NCBI GenBank assembly: GCA_037447605.1
Contig: CM074804.1
Coordinates: 71,876 to 135,875 of the forward strand
DNA: 64,000 bases
Source of the DNA: Zygnema circumcarinatum
Taxonomy: Eukaryota > Streptophyta > Zygnematophyceae > Zygnematales > Zygnemataceae
Reading direction: 5' to 3'
Numbering within the stretch: position 1 is the stretch's first letter; every line of letters begins with the position of its first letter. Of this stretch, positions 1 through 10,374 are shown piece by piece. Made by a program: the position numbers and the translations under genes. The notes under the pieces were generated by a model, which was not told the DNA's origin, did not search any database, and worked only from the letters and a program-made list of their open reading frames with translations.

Positions 1-137
1 GTTGAGGAGGGGAGGAGGGGGGGAGGGGGAGGGCAGGGGAGGGGAGGGGGAGGGCAGGGGAGGGGAGGGGGGAAAAGGGCAGGAGAGGGGAGGGGGAGGG
101 GAGAAAAGGGGAGGAGGGGGGGAGGAAAGGGGAGGAA
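1..137. repeat. G-rich purine low-complexity tract (GGGGA/GGAGG)
   Basis: Nearly pure purine on the + strand, built from GGGGAGG-like words. It is simple-sequence DNA with no coding signal. Similar polypurine tracts recur at 10.4-10.6, 33.7-33.8, 48.1-48.5 and 52.2-52.4 kb. Confidence 0.85.
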
Positions 138-657
138 GCTAAGAGGCCTTTACAATGGATGTGCATGAATGCGGGCCTATGGTTTGATAACTCAACTACT
201 CGGCGAGGATGTAAAGGCATAAATTGTAACTTGGGATGAACCCTACGGTGAAAACTACGTCGTACTGAAGCGCTTGAATTTGCGTTTGCACTCTCACGAG
301 CAGGGAACATCGCAACAAGCGAGTGGGCGAGCAGGGGGGGCGCGCTCAATCATCGTTGACGGTAACCGCGGCTGAATCCGCTATTGGCGTAGCTACAAGG
401 CCATCCAGCCCTGCCCGTGTTTCATATATGCGATTCGTATGGCCTGTATATATATTGTGAGCATCCCAACTTGGTCTAGAATGTAACGCGAGGTTGTGTA
501 GGCAAGTATTGACAACCTTAACCCATATGAAAGTTGGTGACTCGAGTCTCCTCCTGTCCATCACCACCACAGTGTGCCTTGTGTAGTAAGTGGCCGTGAC
601 GGGCGTAACTCGCAGAAGAGTATCGTCGTAAGGATGAGAAAGCAGTACCGCACAGGT

Positions 658-1020
658 CGGACCATTGGACAATGGATAATGGAAGCAGCTTCCGTTGCAT
701 GTGAGACATAAGTTCGAATCACCAAGTCGGCGTGTAATATTTTGCGCTTGTAGGTAACGATTCCAGGCATTGCAAAGGTCAACCATGTGGGAACCATCGA
801 TGGGTGGAGTAGCGAACCATTGCAAATGGTTGTGAACCATTGGAACGAATCATCGATTGCAAATGGATGCAACCATTGGATGCCAATAAGTGTTCACCCT
901 TCCAATGGCTGTGAAACAAGTCGGCATAAGTCAGCCGTTGCCGTTGCCCGTTACCATTGCATGCCCAATGGTTCACAACCATTGGAAGGTCAACAATTGT
1001 CGTCTGATGATAAGCCAATG
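658..1020. repeat. Cluster of CCATTGG/CCAATGG motifs
   Basis: Seven exact copies of CCATTGG or its reverse complement CCAATGG, plus near matches, lie in about 360 bases in both orientations and at irregular spacing. The core is CCAAT-box-like. No gene start is recognisable beside it. It could be a promoter-like array or the remains of a short-unit repeat. Confidence 0.5.
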
Positions 1021-1182
1021 GTTGGCGATTCAACGACCGGACCTGTGCACCAGTCCAGGATTTCACTTGCCATCGATCTCCCGACAGCATGTCACCTGCA
1101 CATGGGCGACGACAAAGCGCACAACTCAACTGAAGGGAACAGCTCACAAATGACCTGCGGAGGAAACGACATTGCGACGAGC

Positions 1183-1292
1183 TCCCGTCCGAAAGAAAGG
1201 AGAAGAATAGAAAAAGGAAGGAAGAAAACGAAAAGGAAAAAAAGAAAAAAAAGAAAAGAAAAGAAAAGAAAGAAAAAAAAAGGAAAAAAAAA

Positions 1293-1323
<31 letters not shown>

Positions 1324-1440
1324 ATGGAAAAACAAAATGAAAAAAAAAAAGAAAAAAAGGACAAAAAAAAAATGAAGGGAAGGGGGGGCGGTCTTCCTTT
1401 CCTTTTTTTTTTCTTTTCCTTTTCTTCCCCTTCTGTTCTT
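1183..1440. repeat. A/G-rich tract followed by T/C-rich tract
   Basis: About 190 bases of AAAAG-type purine sequence switch near 1390 to a TTTTC-type pyrimidine tract, so the two halves could pair as a hairpin. Open frames across it encode only Lys/Glu- or Phe/Ser-rich low complexity and are not believed. Confidence 0.75.
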
Positions 1441-1775
1441 CTGTTTTCAGTCGCCAGGCACAGCCACTGGCACTGGCACCAGGCGAGCGTGGCAATGGCG
1501 TTTTCGCGCTACGCACAAACTGTGTGCCCCCCCGCACTGAACTGAACCAGTACCGCACCAAATCGAACAATACCATACAGTGCAAACAGGAACAAACAGG
1601 ACAAACAGCAACAAATGCATCATCTGCCAGCAAAAGGACAGGCTCTCGGGGTAGAATGTGCCACATAGCCAGAAACATAGGATGTGTCCAATAAACCAGA
1701 AAGCGTAGCCACGTCCCGCAGCTCACTAATTAGCAAAAGCAATATAAAAAAATTAATAGTACAATAAATGGACAC

Positions 1776-1906
1776 ACATGTTCCAGGACGATTGAGCATG
1801 CAGTCAGTAGTCCTGACGCTCACCCAGCCCCGGCTATACTCTGCTCAGCATTTGGGACGACTCCTCTACAAGGACCGAGAAGCCGTAGGGAGATATCAGC
1901 CGAGAT
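1776..1906 (-). ncRNA. Box H/ACA snoRNA-like element (R1, distal copy)
   Basis: Same hairpin-hinge-hairpin-tail layout as the + strand copy at 35560-35692. The basal stem of the 5' hairpin starts with CTCGGC and closes with GCTGAG. The hinge holds AGAGTA (fits ANANNA). The 3' hairpin closes CCGGGG against TCCTGG, and an ACA follows, three bases before the proposed end. The T-to-C change in the closing strand (TCCTGG here, TTCTGG elsewhere) keeps the pairing. Expression and target are unknown. Confidence 0.5.
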
Positions 1907-2317
1907 TATCTAGTCGTCACTAAGCACTGACCATAGATAATCCATAAAAGCGTGCAGCGAACAAGACACGCTTATCATCACATGCGCCTGCAAGCATTTA
2001 CCACACATGACCTTTTCTCACATCTTTCCCTCACAATCGAGAGATGGAACTCACCTTTTGCTGTGATTACTGCTTCATGCTTCGAGCCCAGTCCCCTTCA
2101 GGCTTGACCTTCTCGCCATGAGAGTAGCCATCTGTACGAGACTGGCCAATTCTGTATCAAGAGCAGCACCACATCGACCCAGTCATTACACCAATACAAC
2201 ACCAAGACACCTGCAACAAATACCTACCATCCCAATCACGATAGCCATTTTACAACATACTCCAGAAACGACATCGATGCAAAACTAAGGAATAGTAGAT
2301 CTTCACAAGCAAATAAA

Positions 2318-2416
2318 TTGCACTCTCTTCAGTTCAGGTCTCCATGTTTTTCCGCAGCGTCATTGACGCATAGGTAGAACGAAAGTTTTAAAAGTACTCA
2401 TCAGCAAGGAGTGCAA
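2318..2416 (-). ncRNA. Box C/D snoRNA-like element (R1)
   Basis: Minus-strand counterpart of 35052-35149. A CTGATGA C-like box and a CTGA D box are bracketed by an outer stem. In this copy the stem is interrupted, with eight clean pairs at its base, whereas R2 has eleven. The interior is almost unchanged between copies. Confidence 0.5.
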
Positions 2417-2420
2417 AATC

Positions 2421-2484
2421 GAAGTCAGATACCAAGTACCTAGGGTTGTAGGATGAAGCAGCAGCATGTCAATCATCACGTACA
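2421..2484 (-). ncRNA. Possible short box C/D snoRNA (R1)
   Basis: Reads GTGATGA (exact C box) then CTGA about 45 bases later on the minus strand. The block is conserved in R2, and its 5' half also in R3. No convincing terminal stem was found, so the call is weaker than for the neighbouring element. Confidence 0.3.
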
Positions 2485-2604
2485 TCATAAAGTACCCTCA
2501 GAAACAAGCATCCCATCTAACTTTGACGGTAATATATTGGCATCTGAAAACAATCAGAAACACTTGACTGCACTTGAAGAAAGTTCGAATTGACGTAGGA
2601 GCAA

Positions 2605-2715
2605 TCAATATGAATCTCGAGCTTCAAAAGCGTTCCTCTCTCATTCATGACTGGCCGTGCCATGTAAAAAAGTGTCCTATGATTTGCTAGGAATCTCATC
2701 ATCTGCCCAAAGACT
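2605..2715 (-). ncRNA. Degenerate copy of a C/D snoRNA-like element
   Basis: Homologous to the well-formed element at 36408-36508. The C box ATGATGA is intact on the minus strand (2696-2702), but the D box has drifted from CTGA to TTGA and the terminal stem is weaker. The whole block is absent from R2. Confidence 0.35.
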
Positions 2716-2783
2716 TTAAATCCGTGGTGCAAATGCATAACACATGACAGCGATCAGCAAAACACACTGAACTGAGAGTGCTT

Positions 2784-2871
2784 GTGGAGTCAGAAAGAAC
2801 GCAGTGAAGTTTGAAATCACTGGAGGTGATCCTCATTTCAAGTGTTGGTAAGTTTTGACATCATCCTCCAT
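2784..2871 (-). ncRNA. Box C/D snoRNA-like element (R1)
   Basis: Counterpart of 34726-34813. ATGATGT (one mismatch to the C box) follows a TGGA stem strand. CTGA is followed by TCCAC, which closes the stem. The interior is nearly identical to the R2 copy. Confidence 0.4.
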
Positions 2872-3245
2872 AACTAAAGATATAGCCGAATAAGGATCAG
2901 GATTGACCATAACAAGTCTTTCATCAGGAATGTTTCCCAGTACTTACCACTTCATTCAAAAGGATGAGATGAGGGATCGATCTGCATGGAGGGTGCCCTG
3001 CAAGTACGCAGAAGCAGCGGAAAGAAAATCAACTGAAGAACTTCACATTCTGTCAGGAGCAAACCTGAAATCAACTTAATTACCTTGAGACATCACCCTG
3101 CTTAGGACGAACAGATTGAGAACTTCTAAAACAAAACATGCCTCAAAGGCCGAAATAATAGGAAAAGGTTGTTAGCGCAGCAAAACTTCTCAAGCCGCTT
3201 TTGCAGCGATACCACAGTCAGCAATCGAGTCATAGCGAGAGCGAG

Positions 3246-3378
3246 AGATGTTCCAGAACGATTGAGCATGCAGTCAGTGATCATGACGCTCACCCAGCCC
3301 CGGCTATACTTTACTCGGCATTTGGGACGTACTTCTCTATAAGCAACGAGAAGTCGTACGGAGATAGTAGCCGAAATT
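3246..3378 (-). ncRNA. Box H/ACA snoRNA-like element (R1, proximal copy)
   Basis: Minus-strand counterpart of 34219-34350, with hinge AAAGTA, the inner ACTTCTC/GAGAAGT stem and terminal ACA all kept. The outer 5' stem has a C-to-T change that still allows a G-T pair. Confidence 0.5.
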
Positions 3379-3441
3379 CTCCGGTGCAGAGCCACCGGTA
3401 AGCATTCATAACAATTCAAGTATGGAAGCAGGGAGCAAGCG

Positions 3442-4010
3442 CTACGAATGAGACGCTACCTTCAACACGGCCGACTTCTCACCCTCCTCACCATTAAGCC
3501 CCAACTTTCCAACCGCCTCCTTCTCTCCGAGCACTACTTCCTCTCCCTTCTGCACCTCCCCAGCCTCGCTTTCAGCGACTTTCGTCACATCTCCTGCAAG
3601 CACTCTCTCTTCCTCCTTCCCTTCTCCCTCCCCGTCTCCCTCACTCTTCTTCCCTTCACCCTTCCCGTGCAGCGCCAGCACCAGGCGCCGTGAAGCAGTG
3701 TATGTCTTAGAGGAGGCGGAGCGGATGAGCTGCACCGCAACGCTTTTACTCCCCTTCTTCTCTTCTTCGCCCCCCACCTGCATCTCCCCTTTCTCCTTTA
3801 CCTTTCCACAAACCTCTGCCGAATCCCCTGCAACCGCCCCCTTCTTCCCCTCTCCCTCTCCCTTTCCCTCCCCCTTCCCCATTTCCCAGCAACGGACGCC
3901 TTGAAACAATATAGAATCTGGAAAACGCGATGCGGATGAGCCGCGCCCACATAGAAGGAGGGAGAGGGAGAGAGGGAGGGAGAAGGAGACATAATGCGCA
4001 TAGCGCACAT
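3442..4010 (-). other. Open frame with two degenerate Glu/Lys/Gly-rich repeats, doubtful gene
   Basis: A 188-codon minus-strand frame without an in-frame ATG at its head. It encodes two roughly 85-residue units that resemble each other: a Ser/Arg-rich lead, a GKGEGK-type stretch, then AGD followed by Val/Glu/Lys-rich sequence. The DNA is a tandem pair with long pyrimidine tracts on the + strand. It may be a repeat-derived exon or chance coding in a purine-rich repeat. No family is recognised. Confidence 0.2.
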
Positions 4011-4165
4011 AGTCTAGCCATGTCCTATCAACTAAAAAACGATGTTTGGACTTGCAAACAGCGTTTCCTAGCTAACACGACATGACTGGAAATTGTGCGC
4101 AATGCCCACTATGTCCCCTTCCCCCTCCCCTTCCCCCTCCCCTTCCCCCTCCCCCTCTTCTTTTT
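3950..4165. repeat. Imperfect fold-back (inverted repeat), spacer 4023-4078
   Basis: The left arm (about 3950-4022) and right arm (4079-4165) are imperfect reverse complements. A GGAGACATA-type block, a TGCGCA core and an ATGT end are shared, and pairing continues into a GAGGGA-rich arm opposite a CCCCTTCC-rich arm. A MITE-like fold-back or replication-slippage product would fit. Confidence 0.5.
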
Positions 4166-6690
4166 CCTCCCTCTCTCTCTTTTTTCTCCCCTCTTCCCTC
4201 TCTCTCTCTCGTACTCCGCCAGCTCGTCTCTCGTCTCTTCTACTTCCTCGGACCTCGGGCCGGGCCGGGCCGGCCCGAGTGGACCCGCCTCGCCCTCCCG
4301 CCCGCTGCCGCACTCGCCACGTCGACGGCGGCGCCGCTGCGGATTGGCGAAGCCGCCCGTGCCCGGTCCCCTTTCCCGCCACGTGGCCGCCGACAGGGGG
4401 CTGCTGGCACGCGCGGCGCCGGGATCCACCTGGAAAGCGCACGTGCTGACGTGGCAGATGGCAGAGGTACAGGGCGCGCGTTCACACGGGGAGGCGCCCG
4501 AGCCCGACCCCGCGCCCGGCCGGGGGGGGGGGTCGAGGTGGGAACGCGCACGGGGTCGGGCCTGGCGGGCCGCCCTTCGCGGGGCGGGGCGGCCTTGCGC
4601 TGCCCGGGCGGGCGGGCGGACGGACGGACGGATCGCGGTTGGTTTTGGGCCTGCCTGCGAGCGTCCGTGCGTGGGTGCGTGGGTGCTAGCGCCACCCGCG
4701 GAACCTGCAGCTATTCTTCCGCGGTTCCGCCCGCCTTCCCTCCCTCCCCCGCCGCGCGGCTTCCCACAGTTCCTGCAGGAAGGAGCCGCCCGCCGTACCT
4801 GCGTCGCGTGGTACATGCGGCGGAGCACCAGGTTGGAGGAGCGTTTTTTCGCAGGTCAAACTGGCGGTCGCGCAGCATCTCGCTGCGTTCCCTAGCGTCG
4901 AATCCAACGCACGGGGAGAGATGCACGAAAGATGGCGCGGGAGCAGGGCAGGCTGCAGAGGAGATGTGTCAGAAGAAGAAGTGGTGTTTCCTCGGGCTCG
5001 CCGAGTTGCGGCGTCTCCAGGGTGTATTGCAGATGTTGTCAAGCCACGGAGGCGAAGAAGGTGAAGACCTATGTGGACGCCTTGATTATGTTTCCTGCTA
5101 TGGCCGCGACTTTGTGGAACTGCTGCTCTTGCCCGTCGAATCATGCGGTTGAGATATTATAGCGTGTCTGATTTGTTGAATAGCGGACGTTTTTTACTTT
5201 TAAAAGTTCGGGTGTGCGCTGTGGAGGCTTTTTTTTTGTCGTTAACTGAAGTTGTTCTGAAGGATATCGTGCTAATCTGACAACAGCACCACACTGACCT
5301 GACCAACTCTTTTTTTACGATATTGAAATCTTTTTTGTTTGCCTGTTGCTCCTTACTCATCTGTCCTGTTTACAGTTTTGTCATTTCGTCGAATGTGTTG
5401 ACACAGTCTTGGTTTGAGAATATGGGTGTTCGGGTTCATTGTTTAGTTTTTCGCTTTTGAGTGTCAGTGAGGTGAAGAACATGAACGTCGTCGTCCCTGT
5501 GGGCTGACGTGTGCTTTATTCTCGTGACCTGCAGTGCTCCAAATCGTTGTGATGCGGAGGTTGGCCGCGAGATTTTGGATATTTTTCTTTGTAAGGTGAG
5601 TAGAAGGCTGTGTCGTCGTCGCAGTAGGCGTTCTGAGTAGCTGCAGCAGGTTTGATGAGTGAGCAAATGACCGAGGGATGATCTGTTATAGATCTGCATC
5701 TACTTTCTACTTTCTTACGGCACGTGATTTCGTTTCTGTACTGGCGTCGTTCCTTTTGTTTCAGGGTTTTCTCTGGTGCTGTCATTTTTCTAATGGTCTG
5801 TCGTTTTCTTTTGCATATGCGCAGAATAGTAAATGCAGTGACAGTGGAATGCAGAGTTTCTCACCCCCGCCCTGTGCTTCGCCGCCCAGCCGCTCTGGGA
5901 ACCCCATAGTAAAGGACCTTCGCTTCACTCACGACCGGAGCACGCGGCTCTGCCCCCTTTCCAGCGGCCCTTCCTGTCAGGCCGTGTATGCGAGCTGTGC
6001 ACCCGTTCGAGCAGTCCCTAGTGTCCGAGTGGAGGGATTCTTCTCTCCGGCAACGGCCAAGCCTTCCGAAGCGAGGTGCATGCCGCTGCAATGTGCATAG
6101 ATGATGACTTTTTTGTTTCTTCGAAGTCTTTTTTCGCGGAGGCGGTCGGCCTGATGTCAGCAGAGGAGCGAGCATGCTGCGGTGCGTACGCACATCGCGT
6201 GTGAGCCCCTGGTGAAGACGGGCCCGGGCCTGCGCAACCATTCTGCAACTTTTTGTTGGCAACAATACTCTTATTTTGAAAGGTGTACACTGAAGAGATC
6301 GCAAGCTGTCCGAGGAGGAAGATTGTAGGACGATAGGCAGCAGGCAAGAATCGGCTGGTGGTGGTGCCCTCCACATGTTGATATATATGAAGAGGAAGCA
6401 GTAACAAGGTATTCGTACTGTGTTTTTTGCTTCAGTGGTTTTGGTATCGCCTTTTTTATAGTATCGTTAATAATATGCAGGTGTAGTCATTCTTGCCGTT
6501 GTCAGTTGTATAAATGTAGATGCGAGCGCAGAAGTCTGCAATTCTTTAGCGAGTAGGTAGTTTGGGCGAAAGTCCTCGCCTGCCTCTCCATCGAGGTGTA
6601 TTTGTGGCGGATAGGCGAGAATGGTATCCTGTACGCACGGATTATCATTCCTCTGAGCAGTCGAGTCGAGTCCCTTTTTTGTCGACTAGG
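4166..6690. other. GC-rich then AT-richer intergenic DNA, no gene supported
   Basis: 4240-4800 is strongly CpG- and GC-rich with CGGA repeats near 4615-4635, like a promoter island. 5160-6690 is more balanced. The long frames here (for example 4082-5152) are Pro/Arg/Ala-rich products of GC content and show no conserved motif. A non-coding RNA or a 5' exon of an unrecognised gene cannot be excluded. Confidence 0.5.
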
Positions 6691-6759
6691 ATGTGAGCTG
6701 TATTGAGCTCCGGCCTTTAATAACTATAAAGCTCGTTGGTGTGCACAGCCCCTTGTCGC

Positions 6760-6896
6760 CCTCTTGTTGCCTGCCTGCTTGCCTGCCTGCTTGCCTGCCG
6801 TGCCTGGACTCTCCATCGGGTCGGAATGCCATGGAATGCCCACAAGCCCATGAACAATGGCCGGCTCTGCCCTGCCCTGCCCTGCCCTGCCCTCAG
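6760..6896. repeat. CTGCCTGCTTGC and CCTGC short tandem repeats
   Basis: A run of CTGCCTGCTTGC words near 6765-6800 and a CCCTG pentamer run near 6868-6893 are separated by ordinary sequence. They are simple repeats with no coding role visible. Confidence 0.7.
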
Positions 6897-7227
6897 CAGC
6901 GGCCATGGCGGCCGGCCGAGTGTGCCAGAGGGCGCGGAATTAGTCCTGGGGAGGGTATGACCAAGTTAGCCGACGCCGTGGTTGAACCCCTCCATCGTCC
7001 GTACAGGGCGGAGCGCAAATATCCGCCCGCACGCTGTGAGCCGTCCACCAGTCGCCGAGCGCCAGCTGGGCCTCGCACGCCGGCCGCCACGCCCCCATTG
7101 GCCGGCGCGCCACCCTATCCGCGCTGCCATCCGCGCAAGGGCGGCGACGCGGCGCCGCGCAATCCGGTGGACGGGAGGGCGCGGCGGGGCGTCACGTGAC
7201 GTCACCCCTGCCAAAGGACGAATGGTA

Positions 7228-7420
7228 TGTGTGACCAACTGACTGACAGACTGACTGACTGACTCTAATGAAGCAACGGAGGTTTGCTGACCAGCTGACT
7301 AGCGGACTGTCTGGCGGACTGACTGACAAACTGGTTGGAAGCAAGGGAGGTTTGCTGACCAGCTGACTAGCGGACTGTCTGGCGGACTGACTGACTGACT
7401 GGAGGGAAGGAAGGAAGGCG
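7228..7420. repeat. ACTG tetranucleotide and 68-base tandem duplication
   Basis: Blocks of GACTGACT-type repeats surround two near-identical units of about 68 bases (starting near 7277 and 7345). Each begins GGAGGTTTGCTGACCAGC and is followed by GACTGTCTGGCGGACTGA. This is a local tandem duplication nested in a tetranucleotide array. Confidence 0.75.
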
Positions 7421-8291
7421 GCCGCTGCCTGCCGAGTAGAAATTGGTTGATATGAAAAAAGCACCTCTCTCGCCCTCTCCCTCTCCCTCTCCCTCTCTCA
7501 AAACAAGTTTTTGTTGTCCGCGTGATGGCCTCGCCGCCATGAGATGAGCGCCAAGTCATGGTCTTCCCTCGGAGGCAGACAATTGCGAGCTGTGGTTGAG
7601 GGCCGCATGGCGCACCACCTTCAGTTGCATCACCAGCCACTTATCACCTTTAATCTGGGCCAAACTATTGCGACCTCTCAACGTTGGAAGGGTCACGTGT
7701 GTAAGCATAGGTTAGTCTATAACTATGCCGTGCTACGCTATGAATCCAACCCCTACCCCTCTTCTGCCCTCCTATCTCTCCAACTCTCCCCACATCATAT
7801 TATAAATCCCGCTTAAGGATAATTATTGGCGTGGCACATCCCGTCACATTTGCACAGACAGAAGATGGAACAACAGCCCACAAGCATGCGTAATTGCAGA
7901 CACGTTGCAGCGCCCTACACAGATTCAGGACCTCACATGTACGATACACTCTGTCAGGCAACCCACTCGGAGGCAACTTGAATTAAAAAATAAAAGAACT
8001 ACATCTTAGCTGTCAAGTAATAGAAAGAATACTTCTATGAAAACCCTACACGGACTGCCTCTACCCAAAGGCGCTTGGGCCTGTGCAGCCGATCACACGT
8101 GTGGTAACCACCGCATTGCAGGCCATGCTGCGCGGGCTTCCTCCTATGTTACACTGACTGTCTACGTGACATGGCTCGCCGTGCGCGGATCACAACTTGG
8201 ATCCCGACGCCATGGCCCGCACCTACGGAGCACAAAGAAACCACTCTCCAGCAGAGGGAGGCCATCCATCCGCCTCCGCGCGCTGCCGCCC

Positions 8292-8330
8292 GACGGACGG
8301 ACGGACGGACGGACGGACGGACGGACGGAG
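8292..8330. repeat. (CGGA)n microsatellite
   Basis: About nine CGGA units lie immediately downstream of the stop codon of the minus-strand root-cap-like gene, so they probably belong to its 3' UTR. Confidence 0.9.
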
Positions 8331-8332
8331 GC

Positions 8333-9971
8333 TTAGACGGTGTCCGAGGGGAGCGCGAGCTCGGTCTGCGCGTAGCCCTGGTAGGCGGAGAAGGCGCAGT
8401 CCGCGTCCAGCACGCCGGAGGACACGTAGTCGGAGGGCGCGCCGTCCAGGAAGCCCTTCCCGCTCTCGCCGTCCGCGGCGATGGAGTGATGGAGGAGAGC
8501 GGCCACGCGCGAGAACTCCATGGCGCGCTGCTCTCGGCCTTCGCGGTACGTCTGCCCGAGGACGCCATGGATGGAAGGAGTGCTCTGCAGCACGAAAGGC
8601 AAAGAGAGAACAGCATAAACCACCAGGAGAATGAAAGCAGAAGGATGGCTCTTCATTTTCAGAGAATGCACAACCTGGTCGTTGGCGAGCGATCAAAAAG
8701 TAAGCGGGTCTGTCAACAGCAGCGGCGATCGGCAATCGGCAGGGGGCGGAGCGCACATTGATCCAGTTGATGCCGAGGCTGAAGTGGACCTCCGCGTCGT
8801 CGGGCCTCTGCAGGAGCGGGTTGGCGACGCGGAGGCGCACGTCCATGTCCAGCAGGCCGTCGAGCTTGACCGTGTAGTAGTCCACGTCGTAGGGGCCCTT
8901 CTTCTCCAGCGCCTCGAGGCGGATGGCGAGGCCGCCCTCGTAGCGGACCTCGTCGCCCGCGCGGCGCATGGCGGGCAGCGCGTCCCCGTCCGCGGCCGCC
9001 AGCGCCAGGAAGCCCTCCTCGCCGCGCGCCGTGGCCGGCCCGCCGCGCGCCACGAGGCGCAGACTGTGGCCCCCGGCGGGGCCGCGCCAGAGCAGGCCCA
9101 CCTCCTTGATCCACGTGCGCACCGCCTGCCCGCCCGCAGAGAGCAGCGAGGCGCTCTCCGTGCGGTTGTCGAGGTACCCCGTCAGCTTCATGTTCAGGTG
9201 CACCCGCCGGTCCGACACCAGGCAGAAGCTCTTCCCGGGCGCGCCGCTGAAGTCGTAGTGCGTGCCGTGCGCGCCCACCAGGTGCGGGTCGTCGTTTATC
9301 GTCGCCTTGCACTTGCCGCCCACCCTCGTCTTCACCAGCACGTCTGTAGTGCACTCGGGGCCCTTCCCGCCGCGGTACACGAAGCACAGGCCGCCATAGG
9401 CGCCCCTGCTCCCCCACCAATAAACTGTCAGCATGAGCATAGGAGTAGGCGCCTTTGCGCAAGCATTAGGGAAAGATAAGGGAGGCAGGGCGAGAGAGAG
9501 AGGGGGGGGGGCGCGCGTACAGATTGAGCCACTGCCAGACGGTGCATTTGGAGGAGCTCTTGCATTTCTCGCAGCACTTGGCGGCCGACCTGCGCTGCGA
9601 CGCGCGGATGTTGGATCCGACGGAGGTGTCGTCGGGGAGGTCACCCGAGAGGGCGAACGCGGCTGTGCCGTACCCCACCAGGAGCGGGCAGTCGGAGGGG
9701 ATCTGCGCACCTCGCACACACACTCAGCGTCGAGCTCTCCCTCCCTCTTCACGTTATCATAAAATCAGCTTTAATTCAGATTTATCTAGCACTGGCTGCC
9801 TCCCGTGACCCCCTCCGCTTGCGGACTTACCACAAACTTGCCCTTCATCCCGCCGTCCGAGCAGGACCCCGTGTTGCAGCCATCGTTGGCGCGGTAGTCG
9901 GGGCATTGCGCTGCAGCTCCGAGCACGAGCAGGGCGCCGGCAAGAGCGAGGAGCATGCTGCTGGCGGCCAT
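8333..9971 (-). CDS. Secreted root-cap/vWD-like domain protein, copy A
   Basis: Four exons: 9831-9971, 9521-9702, 8757-9405 and 8333-8584, giving 407 residues. The ATG at 9971 opens a signal peptide of about 20 residues with a Leu/Ala core. An N-terminal Cys-rich section has CPDYRA and an Apple/PAN-like pattern (CCEKC, then C-x-V-W-Q-W). Exon 3 encodes a domain with DPHLVGAHGTHYDF and FCLVSD, which I relate to the plant root-cap (late-embryogenesis-like) family with a von Willebrand D-like fold. A secreted or wall-associated role is inferred; no enzymatic motif is seen. It is the inverted partner of the gene at 15171-16810: exon lengths 2 and 3 match exactly (182 and 649) and about 985 bases including intron 3 are almost identical. 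Confidence 0.85.
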
Positions 9972-10374
9972 GGCCACGGCTTCTGCCTGCCTGGCTGGGA
10001 GGGAGAGAGGGAGGAAGGGAGGGAGGGAGGGGAGAAGGGAGGGAGCGAGCGAGCGGCGATGCTGGCCAGCTGGCCGCGCGCGCTACTTCACTGCCCGCCG
10101 CCGCCGCCGCGCCGAGTCGACACGTGACGCGTCTGTTTGGCCGCATCGAAGGCGACAAGCCGGCGGCGGTTGTCGTTTTGTCTGCGGCCAAACGGCGCGC
10201 GCCGCCCCCTGCCAATACGACAAACGTCCGCCCCCTGCGAACGGAACGGCCATGATGGCGCATGGAGCGTAGCGCGCAACGGAACGGAGCGAGCATGGAG
10301 CGGCAGCGGCAGGGCCGCCTCCAGGTGGCCCCGCCTTCATTGCCGCGCCGCCCACAGCAGCGAAACTGCCCTCG

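Larger units (their letters stand above)
1598..3447 (-). repeat. R1: snoRNA-cluster-like unit, inverted copy of 34148-35863
   Basis: Read on the minus strand, this 1.85-kb unit aligns almost end to end with R2 at 34148-35863. Conservation covers two H/ACA-like segments, at least three C/D-like segments and splice-site-like junctions (a short block between TTGCAG and GTAAGTACT, and a GTGAGTTCC donor-like site). No long reading frame is conserved. I infer a non-coding snoRNA host unit. R1 carries about 150 bases near 2570-2720 that R2 lacks. A transposable element is the main alternative, but no terminal inverted repeats or coding remains were seen. Confidence 0.6.

Noticed and set aside
2517-2738. 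Short minus-strand protein frame also similar to one at 36371-36562
   Set aside because: The peptide likeness follows from shared C/D-like RNA sequence; neither frame is flanked by conserved coding sequence.
1598-3447. R1/R2 as a miniature LTR retrotransposon with 130-base direct terminal repeats
   Set aside because: The 130-base direct repeats fold as H/ACA-like RNAs, lie inside rather than at the ends of the unit, and no primer-binding site, polypurine tract or target duplication was seen. Not fully excluded.
4082-5152. 356-codon + strand frame
   Set aside because: Pro/Arg/Ala-rich, begins in a pyrimidine repeat and runs through a CpG-rich stretch where several frames on both strands are open. 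No motif was found.
8631-9479. 282-codon + strand frame opposite the root-cap-like exon
   Set aside because: Antisense shadow of a GC-rich exon; the same shadow appears opposite copy B. The sense frame has domain homology and splice sites.
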